From positions 1 to 26,604 of the forward strand of contig JBIKZA010000030.1 in assembly GCA_044354975.1 (NCBI GenBank): DNA of 26,604 nt. Direction: 5' to 3'. A model generated the notes under the pieces. That model did no database searches, was not told where the DNA came from, and saw nothing but the letters and a program-made list of their open reading frames with translations. The stretch comes from CAIZGX01 sp044354975. Lineage in GTDB: Bacteria; Bacteroidota; Bacteroidia; Flavobacteriales_D; Sanyastnellaceae. Below are positions 7,084 through 15,335 of this stretch, in pieces (the first letter of the stretch is position 1; every line of letters begins with the position of its first letter). The position numbers and the translations under genes are program-made.

Positions 7084-8895
7084 TTATTGCTGAACAAACT
7101 GCCTCGCAAAACGCTTGCGGTCGCCCTCATTCAAATAAACCTTACGGATACGAATAGACTTAGGAGTAACCTCAACGTATTCATCTGGACCGATGTACTC
7201 AAGAGCTTCTTCCAATGTGAATTGAATTGGTGGAGCCATAACGGTTTTTGCATCCGTACCGGAAGCACGCATGTTCGTTAATTGTTTCGTCTTTGTAACG
7301 TTTATAACCAAGTCGTTATCACGTGAGTGTTCACCAATAACCTGACCTTCGTATACTTCTTGCATGGCTTCAACGAAGAATTTTCCTCTGTCTTGAAGGT
7401 TACTGATACTGTATGCAATGGCGTTACCTGTTTCCATACAAATCAAAGAACCATTCAAACGACCAGGAATTTCATCCTTCATCGGCTGGTATTCCTTGAA
7501 ACGGTGAGTCATGATAGCCTCACCTTGTGTAGCAGTTAGCAAGTAGCTTCTTAATCCAATAATACCTCTTGATGGAATTTCAAATTCAATCACCGTGCGA
7601 TCTCCCTTAGGCTCCATGTTTTTCATTTCACCTCTACGCTTCGATACAGATTCAATAGCGGTACCCGCCATCTCTGATGGAAGATCGATGGTCAACTCTT
7701 CTATTGGCTCGCTCTTAACCCCGTCAATGGTTTTAAGAATTACGCGAGGTTGTCCAATTTGCAATTCATATCCTTCGCGACGCATAGTTTCAATCAATAC
7801 AGACAAGTGAAGTACACCTCTTCCAAATACATTGAAACGGTCTGCCTTATCTGTTTCTTGAACGCGAAGCGCTAAGTTCTTTTCTAATTCTTTTTCTAGA
7901 CGTTCCTTAATGTGACGGCTAGTTACGAACTTGCCTTCCTTACCGAAGAACGGAGAGTCATTGATTGTAAACAACATACTCATCGTTGGCTCATCTACTG
8001 AAATAGTAGGCAATGCCTCTGGATTTTCGTAATCGGTGAATGTATCTCCAATTTCGAAATTCTCCATTCCGTTAATCGCACAGATATCTCCTGAAACAAC
8101 AGACTCTACCTTGCGCTTACCTAATCCCTCAAAGATGTATAATTCTTTGATTTTTCCTTTAACCATAACTCCGTCACGCTTTGCAAGGGTAACATTCATT
8201 CCAGCTTTTAACTCGCCGCGATGAAGTTTTCCAATTGCCATTCGTCCCGTGTATGTTGAATAGTCTAATGACGTAACCAACATTTGTGGTGTGCCTTCTC
8301 TTTTAAGAGGTGCAGGAATGTGCTCAATAACCAAGTCCAATAGAGGCTCAATCGTATCTGTCTGAACTTTCCAATCCAAACTCATCCAACCGTTCTTCGC
8401 AGCACCATATGCTGTTGCGAAATCCAACTGGTCTTCTGTAGCACCCAAACTGTACATTAAATCGAACACTTGCTCGTGAACTTCGTCTGGACGACAATTC
8501 TCTTTATCTACTTTGTTAATGACAACAATTGGCTTCAAACCCATTTGAATTGCCTTCTGCAATACGAAACGCGTCTGTGGCATGGCTCCTTCAAAGGCAT
8601 CTACTAATAGTAATACTCCCTCAGCCATATTTAACACACGCTCAACCTCTCCACCGAAGTCACTGTGACCAGGAGTGTCAATAATGTTGATCTTGTAATC
8701 TTTGTATTGAATAGAAACATTCTTCGCTAGAATTGTGATACCACGCTCACGCTCTAGGTCATTGTTATCAAGAATTAAGTCGTTATGCACTTCATTATCT
8801 CGGAACAATTTGGCTGCATGAAGCATTTTATCTACCAAAGTAGTTTTACCATGGTCAACGTGGGCGATAATAGCGATGTTTCTAATTTTTTGCAT
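7084..8895 (-). CDS. typA: Translational GTPase TypA/BipA
   Basis: This 603-residue ribosome-associated GTPase of the EF-G family is involved in 50S assembly and stress adaptation. G1 is AHVDHGKTTLVDKML near residue 10, then RGITILAKN (switch I/G2), DTPGHSDFGGEVER (G3) and NKVDKENCRPDEV (G4). The C-terminal region carries the TypA-specific segment (LTNMRASGTDA) and a basic end. I place the start at the ATG at 8895 (MQKIRNIAIIAHVDHG), matching the usual length of about 600. The frame stays open to 9021, but that extension would run through the terminator and the tRNA gene. It is transcribed in the same direction as the tRNA but is separated from it by a terminator and has its own -7 box. Confidence 0.97.
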   Translation of the reverse strand: MQKIRNIAIIAHVDHGKTTLVDKMLHAAKLFRDNEVHNDLILDNNDLERERGITILAKNVSIQYKDYKINIIDTPGHSDFGGEVERVLNMAEGVLLLVDAFEGAMPQTRFVLQKAIQMGLKPIVVINKVDKENCRPDEVHEQVFDLMYSLGATEDQLDFATAYGAAKNGWMSLDWKVQTDTIEPLLDLVIEHIPAPLKREGTPQMLVTSLDYSTYTGRMAIGKLHRGELKAGMNVTLAKRDGVMVKGKIKELYIFEGLGKRKVESVVSGDICAINGMENFEIGDTFTDYENPEALPTISVDEPTMSMLFTINDSPFFGKEGKFVTSRHIKERLEKELEKNLALRVQETDKADRFNVFGRGVLHLSVLIETMRREGYELQIGQPRVILKTIDGVKSEPIEELTIDLPSEMAGTAIESVSKRRGEMKNMEPKGDRTVIEFEIPSRGIIGLRSYLLTATQGEAIMTHRFKEYQPMKDEIPGRLNGSLICMETGNAIAYSISNLQDRGKFFVEAMQEVYEGQVIGEHSRDNDLVINVTKTKQLTNMRASGTDAKTVMAPPIQFTLEEALEYIGPDEYVEVTPKSIRIRKVYLNEGDRKRFARQFVQQ

Positions 8896-8917
8896 TGCGC
8901 GATTCTTAAATTGGGCG

Positions 8918-8925
8918 CAAAAGTA
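8918..8925 (-). promoter_or_regulatory. Candidate promoter -7 box of typA
   Basis: On the minus strand TACTTTTG matches TAnnTTTG and ends 22 nt before the typA ATG. It lies just after the tRNA terminator. No clear TTG -33 is seen. Confidence 0.5.
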
Positions 8926-8936
8926 CAACAATAAAA

Positions 8937-8967
8937 ATGAAAAACCCCTTGAAAAATCAAGGGGTTT
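8937..8967 (-). terminator. Terminator of the tRNA transcript
   Basis: AAACCCCTTGA (8942-8952) and TCAAGGGGTTT (8957-8967) form an 11-bp perfect stem with an AAAA loop. On the minus strand it is followed by TT-C-ATTTTTA, a U-rich tail. It sits 6 nt after the 3' end of the tRNA. Confidence 0.8.
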
Positions 8968-8973
8968 AAAAAG

Positions 8974-9047
8974 TAGCGAGATTGGGGCTTGAACCCAAGA
9001 CCTTGCGATTATGAATCGCACGCTCTAACCAGCTGAGCTACCTCGCC
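8974..9047 (-). tRNA. tRNA with CAT anticodon (Met elongator, or Ile2)
   Basis: The minus strand folds as a 74-nt cloverleaf: acceptor GGCGAGG (9047-9041), D arm GCTC/GAGC with a GG-containing loop, anticodon stem TGCGA/TCGCA around TTCATAA, variable AGGTC, T arm TTGGG/CCCAA with loop TTCAAGC, acceptor 3' TCTCGCT and discriminator A. No CCA is encoded. It lacks the three G-C pairs of an initiator, so it is elongator Met or the Ile tRNA whose C34 is changed to lysidine. The GCGA-TCATAA-TCGC type anticodon arm resembles known Ile2 tRNAs. Pairs 1-72 and 7-66 are both G-U. Confidence 0.95.
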
Positions 9048-9059
9048 ATAATTGGGGTG

Positions 9060-9067
9060 CAAATATA
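9060..9067 (-). promoter_or_regulatory. Candidate promoter -7 box of the tRNA
   Basis: On the minus strand TATATTTG is a perfect TAnnTTTG, 12 nt before the mature tRNA 5' end, which allows a short RNase P leader. Confidence 0.55.
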
Positions 9068-9136
9068 CGCATCTATTTTAAAAATGAAAATTGATTTGAA
9101 CATTTCGGTTCTTTTCTTTTTCTTTACTATTAAAGA

Positions 9137-10603
9137 ATGAAAAACGCAATTGTCATAGGAGCAGGTATAGGCGGCATTGCTGCATCTATTCGTTTGGCCC
9201 GAAAAGGATACGTCGTGAAGGTTTTCGAAGCTTCAAGTTTTCCAGGAGGAAAACTTTCTGAATTTAAAATGGGGGAGTACCGTTTCGATCGAGGTCCTAG
9301 TTTATTTACTTTGCCTCAATACGTTGAAGAACTTTTTGAACTTTGTGGAGAAAAAATGTCTGAACATTTTTCATATTCGGAACTTCCAATTCTTTGTAAA
9401 TATTTTTATCCAGATGGATTTGTTTTCGAGGCGAAAGGAAATAAAGAAGAAAACATAAAAGCTATTGTTCAAGCTTTTGATGAAGACGAAGAAAAAGTCA
9501 GAGCGTTCTTTTCCAAATCAGAGTTCATATACAACACAACTGGGCCATTGTTTTTAGAGCGTCCGCTTAAACTTTCGAAACTTTATAAAACAAAAGCGTT
9601 TTGGAAGGGTATACTTCGGATTCCTCGTCTGCCTTTAATGGGTAGCTATACCATTCAACTTAAAAAATATTTCAAGAACCCAAAAACCATTCAATACTTC
9701 CAACGTTACGCGACTTATAATGGAAGTAGCCCATACAAGACTCCGGCACTAATGCAATTGCTTCCTCACGTAGAGCAGGGGATAGGCGCCTTCATTCCAG
9801 ATAAAGGAATGTATGACATTACTTTTCAACTCTATGAATTAGCGAAACGCCAAAATGTTGAATTCGTCTTCAATTCAAAGGTTGAAGAAATTATTATTGA
9901 AGAAAAAAGAGCTGTTGGCATTCGTTTCAATACTGATCAAATTGAATTGGCAAATGTTATCGTAAGTAATATGGATGTTTATCCGACTTACAAGAAGCTC
10001 TTGCCGAAAGAAAGAGAACCTAGAGTAATCTTAAACCAAGAGAAATCTTCGTCGGCCCTTATCTTTTATTGGGGTATGAAAGAATACGTGAACAAATCGT
10101 TAAGTATTCACAATATCTTTTTTTCGAGCGATTACTTTAACGAATTTCGCGACCTCTTCGAATATAGACGTCTAGCGCAAGATCTAACTATCTACCTTCA
10201 CATTACCTCACATCACATTAAAACTGATGCACCAGAAAATGGAGAAAATTGGTTTGTTATGGTTAATGCACCAAATAACAAAGGTCAAAATTGGGAAGAG
10301 ATTGTTGAAAGAGCGAGAGAAAATATTATTCAGAAATTAGAGAGTATGTTAGGAGAAAAAATTGAAGATAAAATCTGTTGTGAACGCGTTTGGACACCAA
10401 GTGGAATTGAAGCGGATACATCGTCTCATTTAGGTGCACTCTACGGAAATGCTTCCAATTCAGCTAGCGCTGCATTCTTTCGTCATGCAAATAATTCATC
10501 AAAAATTAAGGATTTATATTTTGTAGGCGGGAGTGTGCATCCAGGTGGTGGTGTGCCCTTGGCAATCTTAGCAGCAAAAAACATGTCTGAGTTTATTTCC
10601 TAA
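9137..10603 (+). CDS. crtD: CrtI-family carotenoid desaturase, probably hydroxy-carotenoid 3,4-desaturase (CrtD)
   Basis: The 488-residue FAD-dependent oxidoreductase begins with the dinucleotide-binding motif VIGAGIGGIAASIRLARKGY (residues 6-25), then FEAS and FPGGKLSEF. DRGPSLFTLP and the C-terminal signature FVGGSVHPGGGVPLAILAAK are typical of the phytoene desaturase family. The next gene, 10 nt away, is a CruF-type carotenoid hydratase. In flavobacterial saproxanthin/myxol-type pathways CruF adds the 1'-OH group and CrtD makes the 3',4' double bond. That context makes CrtD more likely than CrtI itself, although the family cannot be separated by motifs alone. No crtB, crtY or crtI is nearby. 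The start is ATG at 9137 after an A-rich leader. Confidence 0.85.
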   Translation: MKNAIVIGAGIGGIAASIRLARKGYVVKVFEASSFPGGKLSEFKMGEYRFDRGPSLFTLPQYVEELFELCGEKMSEHFSYSELPILCKYFYPDGFVFEAKGNKEENIKAIVQAFDEDEEKVRAFFSKSEFIYNTTGPLFLERPLKLSKLYKTKAFWKGILRIPRLPLMGSYTIQLKKYFKNPKTIQYFQRYATYNGSSPYKTPALMQLLPHVEQGIGAFIPDKGMYDITFQLYELAKRQNVEFVFNSKVEEIIIEEKRAVGIRFNTDQIELANVIVSNMDVYPTYKKLLPKEREPRVILNQEKSSSALIFYWGMKEYVNKSLSIHNIFFSSDYFNEFRDLFEYRRLAQDLTIYLHITSHHIKTDAPENGENWFVMVNAPNNKGQNWEEIVERARENIIQKLESMLGEKIEDKICCERVWTPSGIEADTSSHLGALYGNASNSASAAFFRHANNSSKIKDLYFVGGSVHPGGGVPLAILAAKNMSEFIS

Positions 10604-10613
10604 CAAAAAAAAT

Positions 10614-11267
10614 ATGTCAGTCGATTTCCACAAGAATAAAAAATTAAAAGCATTCGCAATTCTGTGGATTGTATTGGTTCATTTTTTTGGAATAATAGGA
10701 GTTTACTTTCTACCTGATTGGTTTCTTCCTGCAACACCACTCATCATTTTAGTAAGCGCAGGTGTAGTTATTCTTCGATATGAAAAATTCAGACAGTCGC
10801 GATTTGTTGCATTTGCTGTTATTGTTGTCATGGCTTTTTTGGTGGAGGTATACGGTGTTAAAACGGGAAATTTATTTGGAACCTATACTTATGGAAACAA
10901 CTTAGGGTGGAAGCTGTTTGGTGTGCCCTTAATCATAGGCGTGAATTGGGCAGCATTAATCATGGTTGCTCAGCAGCTCACAACTCATTACATTGGAATT
11001 AACAATCGCTTTTTTTCAGCTATTTCTGTTGCAGTGCTTATGACGCTGTTCGATTTACTGCTTGAAGTCTTGGCACCTCAATTCGATTTTTGGTCATTTA
11101 CTCAATTGAATTACGCACCCCTTCAGAATTTCACTGCATGGTTCGTAGTTTCATTCTGCTTTGGATTGTACAGCTATTCACATTTTAGAAACCAGAACGG
11201 AACAGCTGTTTTGTACGGAACAGCACAATTGGTTTTCTTTATGATTTTGGGCTTACTAATTATCTAA
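10614..11267 (+). CDS. cruF: Carotenoid 1,2-hydratase CruF (PF04240 family)
   Basis: The 217-residue integral membrane protein has about six to seven hydrophobic segments. The signature of the carotenoid biosynthesis family runs from about residue 79: EVYGVKTGNLFGTYTYG, then GVPLIIGVNWAAL, and later FDLLLEVLAPQFDFW. CruF hydrates the terminal double bond of acyclic or monocyclic carotenoids to give a tertiary hydroxyl. It is 10 nt downstream of the CrtD-like gene, so they are almost certainly co-transcribed and act in sequence. Its stop (11265-11267) overlaps the stop of convergent ligA by 4 bases, and no terminator is visible. Confidence 0.87.
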   Translation: MSVDFHKNKKLKAFAILWIVLVHFFGIIGVYFLPDWFLPATPLIILVSAGVVILRYEKFRQSRFVAFAVIVVMAFLVEVYGVKTGNLFGTYTYGNNLGWKLFGVPLIIGVNWAALIMVAQQLTTHYIGINNRFFSAISVAVLMTLFDLLLEVLAPQFDFWSFTQLNYAPLQNFTAWFVVSFCFGLYSYSHFRNQNGTAVLYGTAQLVFFMILGLLII

Positions 11268-13318
11268 ACTGTAAGAGCTCTTAAATCTTGTTCTGAAATA
11301 ATTGGTATTTTCAGATCTTCTGCTTTTTTCAACTTCGCGGGACCCATATCTACTCCAGCAACAACAAAAGTTGTTTTAGAAGATATACTTCCAACTACCT
11401 TTCCTCCGTGCTGCTCTATGAAATCTTTTATTCCGTCGCGAGAGAAGGTTTCAAAAGTTCCGCTCACGACAATACTTTTTCCAACCAATGAATTTGAAAG
11501 CAAGACTTCGTCTTGTTCGTTAATGTTGAATTGAAGTCCAGCTGCAATGAGTTTATTTAAGACGAGAAGATGCTCTTCCTTTGTAAGCCAAGACTGAATA
11601 GAGCGCGCAATTATTTCTCCCACTTCATCTATTCCACACAATTCTTCGAAAGTGAGGGTCTTCAAATGATCGAATGATTTTACTGCTCTAGCAATTTTCT
11701 TCGCAACTGTTTCTCCAACATGACGAATACCCATTGCGAACAGCACACGCTCGAAAGGCACTTGTTTGCTTGCTTCCAATCCTGCTAACAAATTCTCAAC
11801 GCTCTTCGTTTGAAGTGAGCGTTTCTTCGTTTCTTCGGCTTCATCACCAACTTGAAATTCAAGTCCAATCAATTGATCATAATTCAAGGAATACAAATCC
11901 CCTGCATCTGCAATCAATCCTGATGCGAGTAATCCCGAAACGGTTTCTGTGCCTAGGCCATCGATATTCATGGCCTTTCTTGAAATGAAATGCTCTAATT
12001 TCCCAATGATTTGCGGAAGACATTGAGTGTCGTTTGGACAATAATGCAAGACTTCTCCTTCCACTCGAACTAGAACTGTATTGCATTCTGGACAGTTCGA
12101 AATGTATTCATGCATACTTTCTGTTCCGCGTGGTTGCGTTGCATCGACAGCCGTAACCTTTGGAATAATTTCGCCACCTTTTTCCACCCAAACAAAATCT
12201 CCCACGCGAATGTCCAATCGCTCAATTTGATCGGCATTGTGCAGCGAAGCGCGCTTGACTGTTGTGCCTGCTAATTGAATAGGAGAGAGGTTTGCAACAG
12301 GAGTAATGGCACCTGTTCTACCTACTTGATACGTTATACTTAAGAGCTTCGTGCTAATGCTTTCCGCCTTAAACTTATAGGCAATGGCCCAACGGGGACT
12401 CTTGGCGGTCATTCCCAATTCGTCCCACAATTGAACTTCGTTTACCTTGATTACAATTCCATCGATCTCGAATGGAAGGCTTGTTCGATGTTCATCCCAA
12501 TAAGAAATGAATGACATAATTCCATCAACACTTGAAGTGGTTTCAATCATTCGCTTCGCAGCGTCCGGTGTTTTAAATCCCCATGAGCTAGCGTGATTCA
12601 CACGTTCGCTGTGCGTTTCAATGGTTGATGTGCTATTCAATACGAAGTATAAAAAACAATCGAGTTTACGCTTCGCAACGGCCTTTGAATCTTGTTGCTT
12701 CAAAGTGCCAGAAGCGGTGTTTCTTGGATTAGCATATAACTCTTCTCCAGCCTCAGCGCGTTCTTCATTTAATTTTTGAAAGACGGCCTTTGGCATAAAA
12801 ATTTCTCCCCGAATTTCAAATTCGGTAGGATAGTCACCTTTCAGTTGAAGCGGAATACTTGAAATTGTTCTCACATTCGTTGATACATCTTCACCTATTG
12901 AACCATCTCCGCGAGTGACTGCTTTTTCAAGTTGACCATTCTTATACCACAGGGCAATGGCCACTCCATCGTACTTCAATTCCATTACGAATTCAATGGG
13001 CTTACCTGCTAACTCTATGGCACGCTTCGCCCAATCTTGAATTTCTTCTTGGTTGTATGAATTCGAAAGTGAGAGCATGGGACTCTTGTGTGTTACCTTT
13101 TCGAATTTATCTGTAATGTCTCCACCAACGCGTTGCGTTGGACTGTTGGAAGATTTCAATTCAGGAAATTGAAGTTCCAATTGTTCCAATTCCTTCAAAA
13201 GAAAATCGAAATCTTGATCGGAAATAACAGGAGCATTCAACACATAATAATTGTAATTGTGTGCGTTCAGTAAATCTGAAAGTTCAGCAATTTTTATTTG
13301 TGCTTCAAATGAATTCAT
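11264..13318 (-). CDS. ligA: NAD+-dependent DNA ligase
   Basis: The 684-residue enzyme seals nicks in replication and repair. From the ATG at 13318 the domain order is: Ia (YYVLNAPVISDQDFD near 24), the adenylation domain with nucleophile K115 in MELKYDGVAIAL, the OB fold, a Cys4 zinc finger (CPEC ... YCPN ... C), a helix-hairpin-helix region (GIRHVGETVAKKIA, DEVGEIIARSI) and a C-terminal BRCT domain (KSIVVSGTFETFSRDGIKDF). The frame is open 11 codons further up, but MNSFEAQ at 13318 fits the family length and lies 2 nt after the stop of the preceding gene, so the pair is an operon. Confidence 0.97.
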   Translation of the reverse strand: MNSFEAQIKIAELSDLLNAHNYNYYVLNAPVISDQDFDFLLKELEQLELQFPELKSSNSPTQRVGGDITDKFEKVTHKSPMLSLSNSYNQEEIQDWAKRAIELAGKPIEFVMELKYDGVAIALWYKNGQLEKAVTRGDGSIGEDVSTNVRTISSIPLQLKGDYPTEFEIRGEIFMPKAVFQKLNEERAEAGEELYANPRNTASGTLKQQDSKAVAKRKLDCFLYFVLNSTSTIETHSERVNHASSWGFKTPDAAKRMIETTSSVDGIMSFISYWDEHRTSLPFEIDGIVIKVNEVQLWDELGMTAKSPRWAIAYKFKAESISTKLLSITYQVGRTGAITPVANLSPIQLAGTTVKRASLHNADQIERLDIRVGDFVWVEKGGEIIPKVTAVDATQPRGTESMHEYISNCPECNTVLVRVEGEVLHYCPNDTQCLPQIIGKLEHFISRKAMNIDGLGTETVSGLLASGLIADAGDLYSLNYDQLIGLEFQVGDEAEETKKRSLQTKSVENLLAGLEASKQVPFERVLFAMGIRHVGETVAKKIARAVKSFDHLKTLTFEELCGIDEVGEIIARSIQSWLTKEEHLLVLNKLIAAGLQFNINEQDEVLLSNSLVGKSIVVSGTFETFSRDGIKDFIEQHGGKVVGSISSKTTFVVAGVDMGPAKLKKAEDLKIPIISEQDLRALTV

Positions 13319-13320
13319 GA

Positions 13321-13968
13321 TTAATATCTTTTGCGAATGTCTTTGTTCCAAATTCCTCGCACGGCCTTAATGGGTTGAAATCTGAGTTTCACTAAGAATA
13401 CTGGAGCGTTGTAAATAGGCAGAAGCTCTTCGGGTGCATTTCTCGTTTGACGGTAACCAACACCCGCGCCAATGGACATGAAATAGGTTAAATGTCTGAA
13501 AAGTGTTGTGCTTATTTCAGTGAGTTGAAGAGGTTCCTCATAGTTACCGATAGAACCATCTGCGTAGGTATATGAACCAGAAACATTTCCAACTCCAAAA
13601 TGAAGAGTAGAACTCCATTCGTATTTTTTAGTGAAGAGTAAAACACGCTCATAATAAATAGATGCGTAGTTCAACTCCAAATCGGCAGAAATGATATTGG
13701 AAGAAATCTCATTCAAGGTTGTTGTTCGAACACTCTTTGAAAATGAATAAAACCCAAATCCAAAGCGGTTCACACGATTCATTTCAATACCAAAACGAAA
13801 CCCTCCAAGTCTTGCTCCTTGTTCGCTGATTAATGTGCGCCTTCCATCTAAAATAAGTTCGGGTTTAATAAAAGGATAGTCCGATTTTTTATTGCGTTCT
13901 TCTTTCTGTCCGAAAACAGTAAGTAGATTCAAAATCAGAAATAGCGTGGTCAGTATTACGTTCTTCAC
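13321..13968 (-). CDS. Hypothetical outer-membrane beta-barrel protein
   Basis: The 215-residue protein has a signal peptide (MKNVILTTLFLILNLLTVFG, cut near 20/21). The mature part has alternating hydrophobic and polar strands, such as RLGGFRFGIEMNR, RFGFGFYSF, ASIYYERVLLF, STLHFGVGNVSGSYTY and YFMSIGAGVGYR, a pattern of small 8-10-stranded outer-membrane barrels. I do not recognise a named family. The start codon is GTG at 13968, preceded 4 nt upstream by a perfect -7 box. It is upstream of and tightly coupled to ligA; the link is probably expression only. Confidence 0.75.
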   Translation of the reverse strand: MKNVILTTLFLILNLLTVFGQKEERNKKSDYPFIKPELILDGRRTLISEQGARLGGFRFGIEMNRVNRFGFGFYSFSKSVRTTTLNEISSNIISADLELNYASIYYERVLLFTKKYEWSSTLHFGVGNVSGSYTYADGSIGNYEEPLQLTEISTTLFRHLTYFMSIGAGVGYRQTRNAPEELLPIYNAPVFLVKLRFQPIKAVRGIWNKDIRKRY

Positions 13969-13972
13969 GGAA

Positions 13973-13980
13973 CAAAAATA
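13973..13980 (-). promoter_or_regulatory. Candidate promoter -7 box, 4 nt from the GTG start of the barrel gene (and ligA)
   Basis: On the minus strand TATTTTTG (perfect TAnnTTTG) is followed by TTCC and then the GTG start. The transcript would begin at or next to the start codon. Confidence 0.45.
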
Positions 13981-14011
13981 GGCATATTGTTAAAACACTC
14001 GAAGAATGTTA

Positions 14012-14019
14012 GACCTTTG
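14012..14019 (+). promoter_or_regulatory. Candidate promoter -7 box, 4 nt from the helicase ATG
   Basis: GACCTTTG differs from TAnnTTTG-type boxes only at the first base (TACCTTTG would be perfect). It is followed by TGAT and then the ATG at 14024. A TTG lies 22 bp upstream (13987-13989) as a possible -33 element. Confidence 0.35.
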
Positions 14020-14023
14020 TGAT

Positions 14024-15304
14024 ATGAGTAGTGAAGAAAATTTTTCAAGTTTAGGTTTAAATGAAGATTTGATACAGGGAATCGATTCCATGGGAATTCA
14101 AAAACCGACTCCCATTCAGCGGGAATCGATACCACATATTTTACAAGGAAAAGACGTTTTAGGAATTGCACAAACAGGTACAGGGAAGACAGCAGCCTTT
14201 CTTTTGCCCGTTATTCATAAGATTATTCAAGACACCAATCGAACATCTGTTTCAGCACTTATTGTAGTTCCAACGAGAGAACTTGCCACGCAGATTGATC
14301 AGGCCATTTCAGCATATGGTTACTTTACAGATATTTCGTCCATGCCTATTTATGGCGGAAGTGATGGGAAGGTTTTTACACAAGAGAAGCACGCACTTAC
14401 AACAGGTACAGATATTATTGTAGCAACTCCTGGAAGATTGAACATGCACATTAATTTAGGGTATGTCGATTTTTCTAAATTAAAATTTTTAATTCTCGAT
14501 GAAGCTGATCGTATGTTAGACATGGGATTTCAGCCCGATATACAGCGGATTATTGCGCAAACTCCTGATGTGAAACAAGGCCTTCTGTTTTCAGCTACAA
14601 TGCCCGATACCATTTTTAGTTTATCGCGCGGATTTTTGAATGATCCAATTACCATAAACATTGCATTGTCTAAGCCACCCGCTAATGTTACGCAAGGGGC
14701 ATTCGTTGTATTTCCAAATCAGAAAATCCCAATCCTCGTAGACTATTTATATGAGCGAAAGGAAAAAACAACCATTGTTTTCAGTAGCACCAAGACTGGA
14801 GTTATTAATATTCACAGCGCACTTCGGAAGAAGGGAATTCAGGCTTTAATGATGAGCAGTGATTTGGAACAAAGCGAGCGAGAACATTCGTTGAATGAAT
14901 TTCGAAACAGAAAATGTGCGGTGCTTGTTGCAACTGATGTTGTTAGCCGAGGAATCGATATTAAAGGCATTGACTGTGTAATTAATTTCGATGTACCTGG
15001 AGATGCTGAGGACTATGTTCACCGCATTGGAAGAACGGGAAGAGCAGACGCCTATGGTGAGGCGGTAACGTTTATCATTCCAGATGATCAGGTGAAGTTT
15101 AAGAAAATTGAAATGCTGATTCAGCAAGACGTTGAGAAGTTACCTGTTGCAGAAAATTACGGAGCTGTCCCTGAATACAATCCGGTTATGAAGGGAAATG
15201 GAAAACCAAGACATGGAGGTAATGGTGGAGGAGGAGGAAAGCGGAATTTCAAACCGAAATACACATCTAAAAATAGAGGTGGTGAAAATAAAAAAGGTGC
15301 ATAA
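14024..15304 (+). CDS. DEAD-box ATP-dependent RNA helicase, RhlE-like
   Basis: The 426-residue protein (from the ATG at 14024) has all helicase motifs in order: Q motif (GIQKPTPIQ), Walker A AQTGTGKTA, PTRELATQ, TPGR, LDEADRMLDMGF, SAT, then the second RecA domain with VATDVVSRGIDIKG and HRIGRTGRA. The tail (about the last 40 residues) is Gly/Lys/Arg/Asn-rich (GGNGGGGGKRNFKPK), a nonspecific RNA-binding extension as in RhlE/CsdA-type enzymes. It remodels RNA in ribosome assembly or mRNA decay, often in the cold. An earlier in-frame ATG at 14006 would add six residues; 14024 is preferred because the earlier one would lie upstream of the putative -7 box. Confidence 0.93.
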   Translation: MSSEENFSSLGLNEDLIQGIDSMGIQKPTPIQRESIPHILQGKDVLGIAQTGTGKTAAFLLPVIHKIIQDTNRTSVSALIVVPTRELATQIDQAISAYGYFTDISSMPIYGGSDGKVFTQEKHALTTGTDIIVATPGRLNMHINLGYVDFSKLKFLILDEADRMLDMGFQPDIQRIIAQTPDVKQGLLFSATMPDTIFSLSRGFLNDPITINIALSKPPANVTQGAFVVFPNQKIPILVDYLYERKEKTTIVFSSTKTGVINIHSALRKKGIQALMMSSDLEQSEREHSLNEFRNRKCAVLVATDVVSRGIDIKGIDCVINFDVPGDAEDYVHRIGRTGRADAYGEAVTFIIPDDQVKFKKIEMLIQQDVEKLPVAENYGAVPEYNPVMKGNGKPRHGGNGGGGGKRNFKPKYTSKNRGGENKKGA

Positions 15305-15314
15305 GCACCTTTTT
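15291..15314. terminator. Bidirectional terminator with the helicase stop codon in its loop
   Basis: AAAAAGGTGC (15291-15300) and GCACCTTTTT (15305-15314) pair perfectly around ATAA. The helicase TAA stop is 15302-15304, inside the loop. The symmetric A and T tracts also serve the convergent lipoprotein gene. Confidence 0.85.
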
Positions 15315-15335
15315 CTTTATTAATACAGTTGGAAA

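Noticed and set aside
8896..9021. N-terminal extension of typA in the same frame
   Set aside because: It would translate through the tRNA terminator and the tRNA gene. The ATG at 8895 gives the usual TypA N-terminus and has a promoter box 22 nt upstream.
11272..11283. Palindrome TAAGAGCTCTTA at the 3' end of ligA
   Set aside because: It falls in ligA coding sequence, has no loop for an RNA hairpin and no T-tract. It is probably chance.
14006..14023. Helicase start at the upstream ATG (14006)
   Set aside because: The six extra residues (MLDLCD) are not typical of the family and this ATG would lie before the putative -7 box. It cannot be fully excluded.
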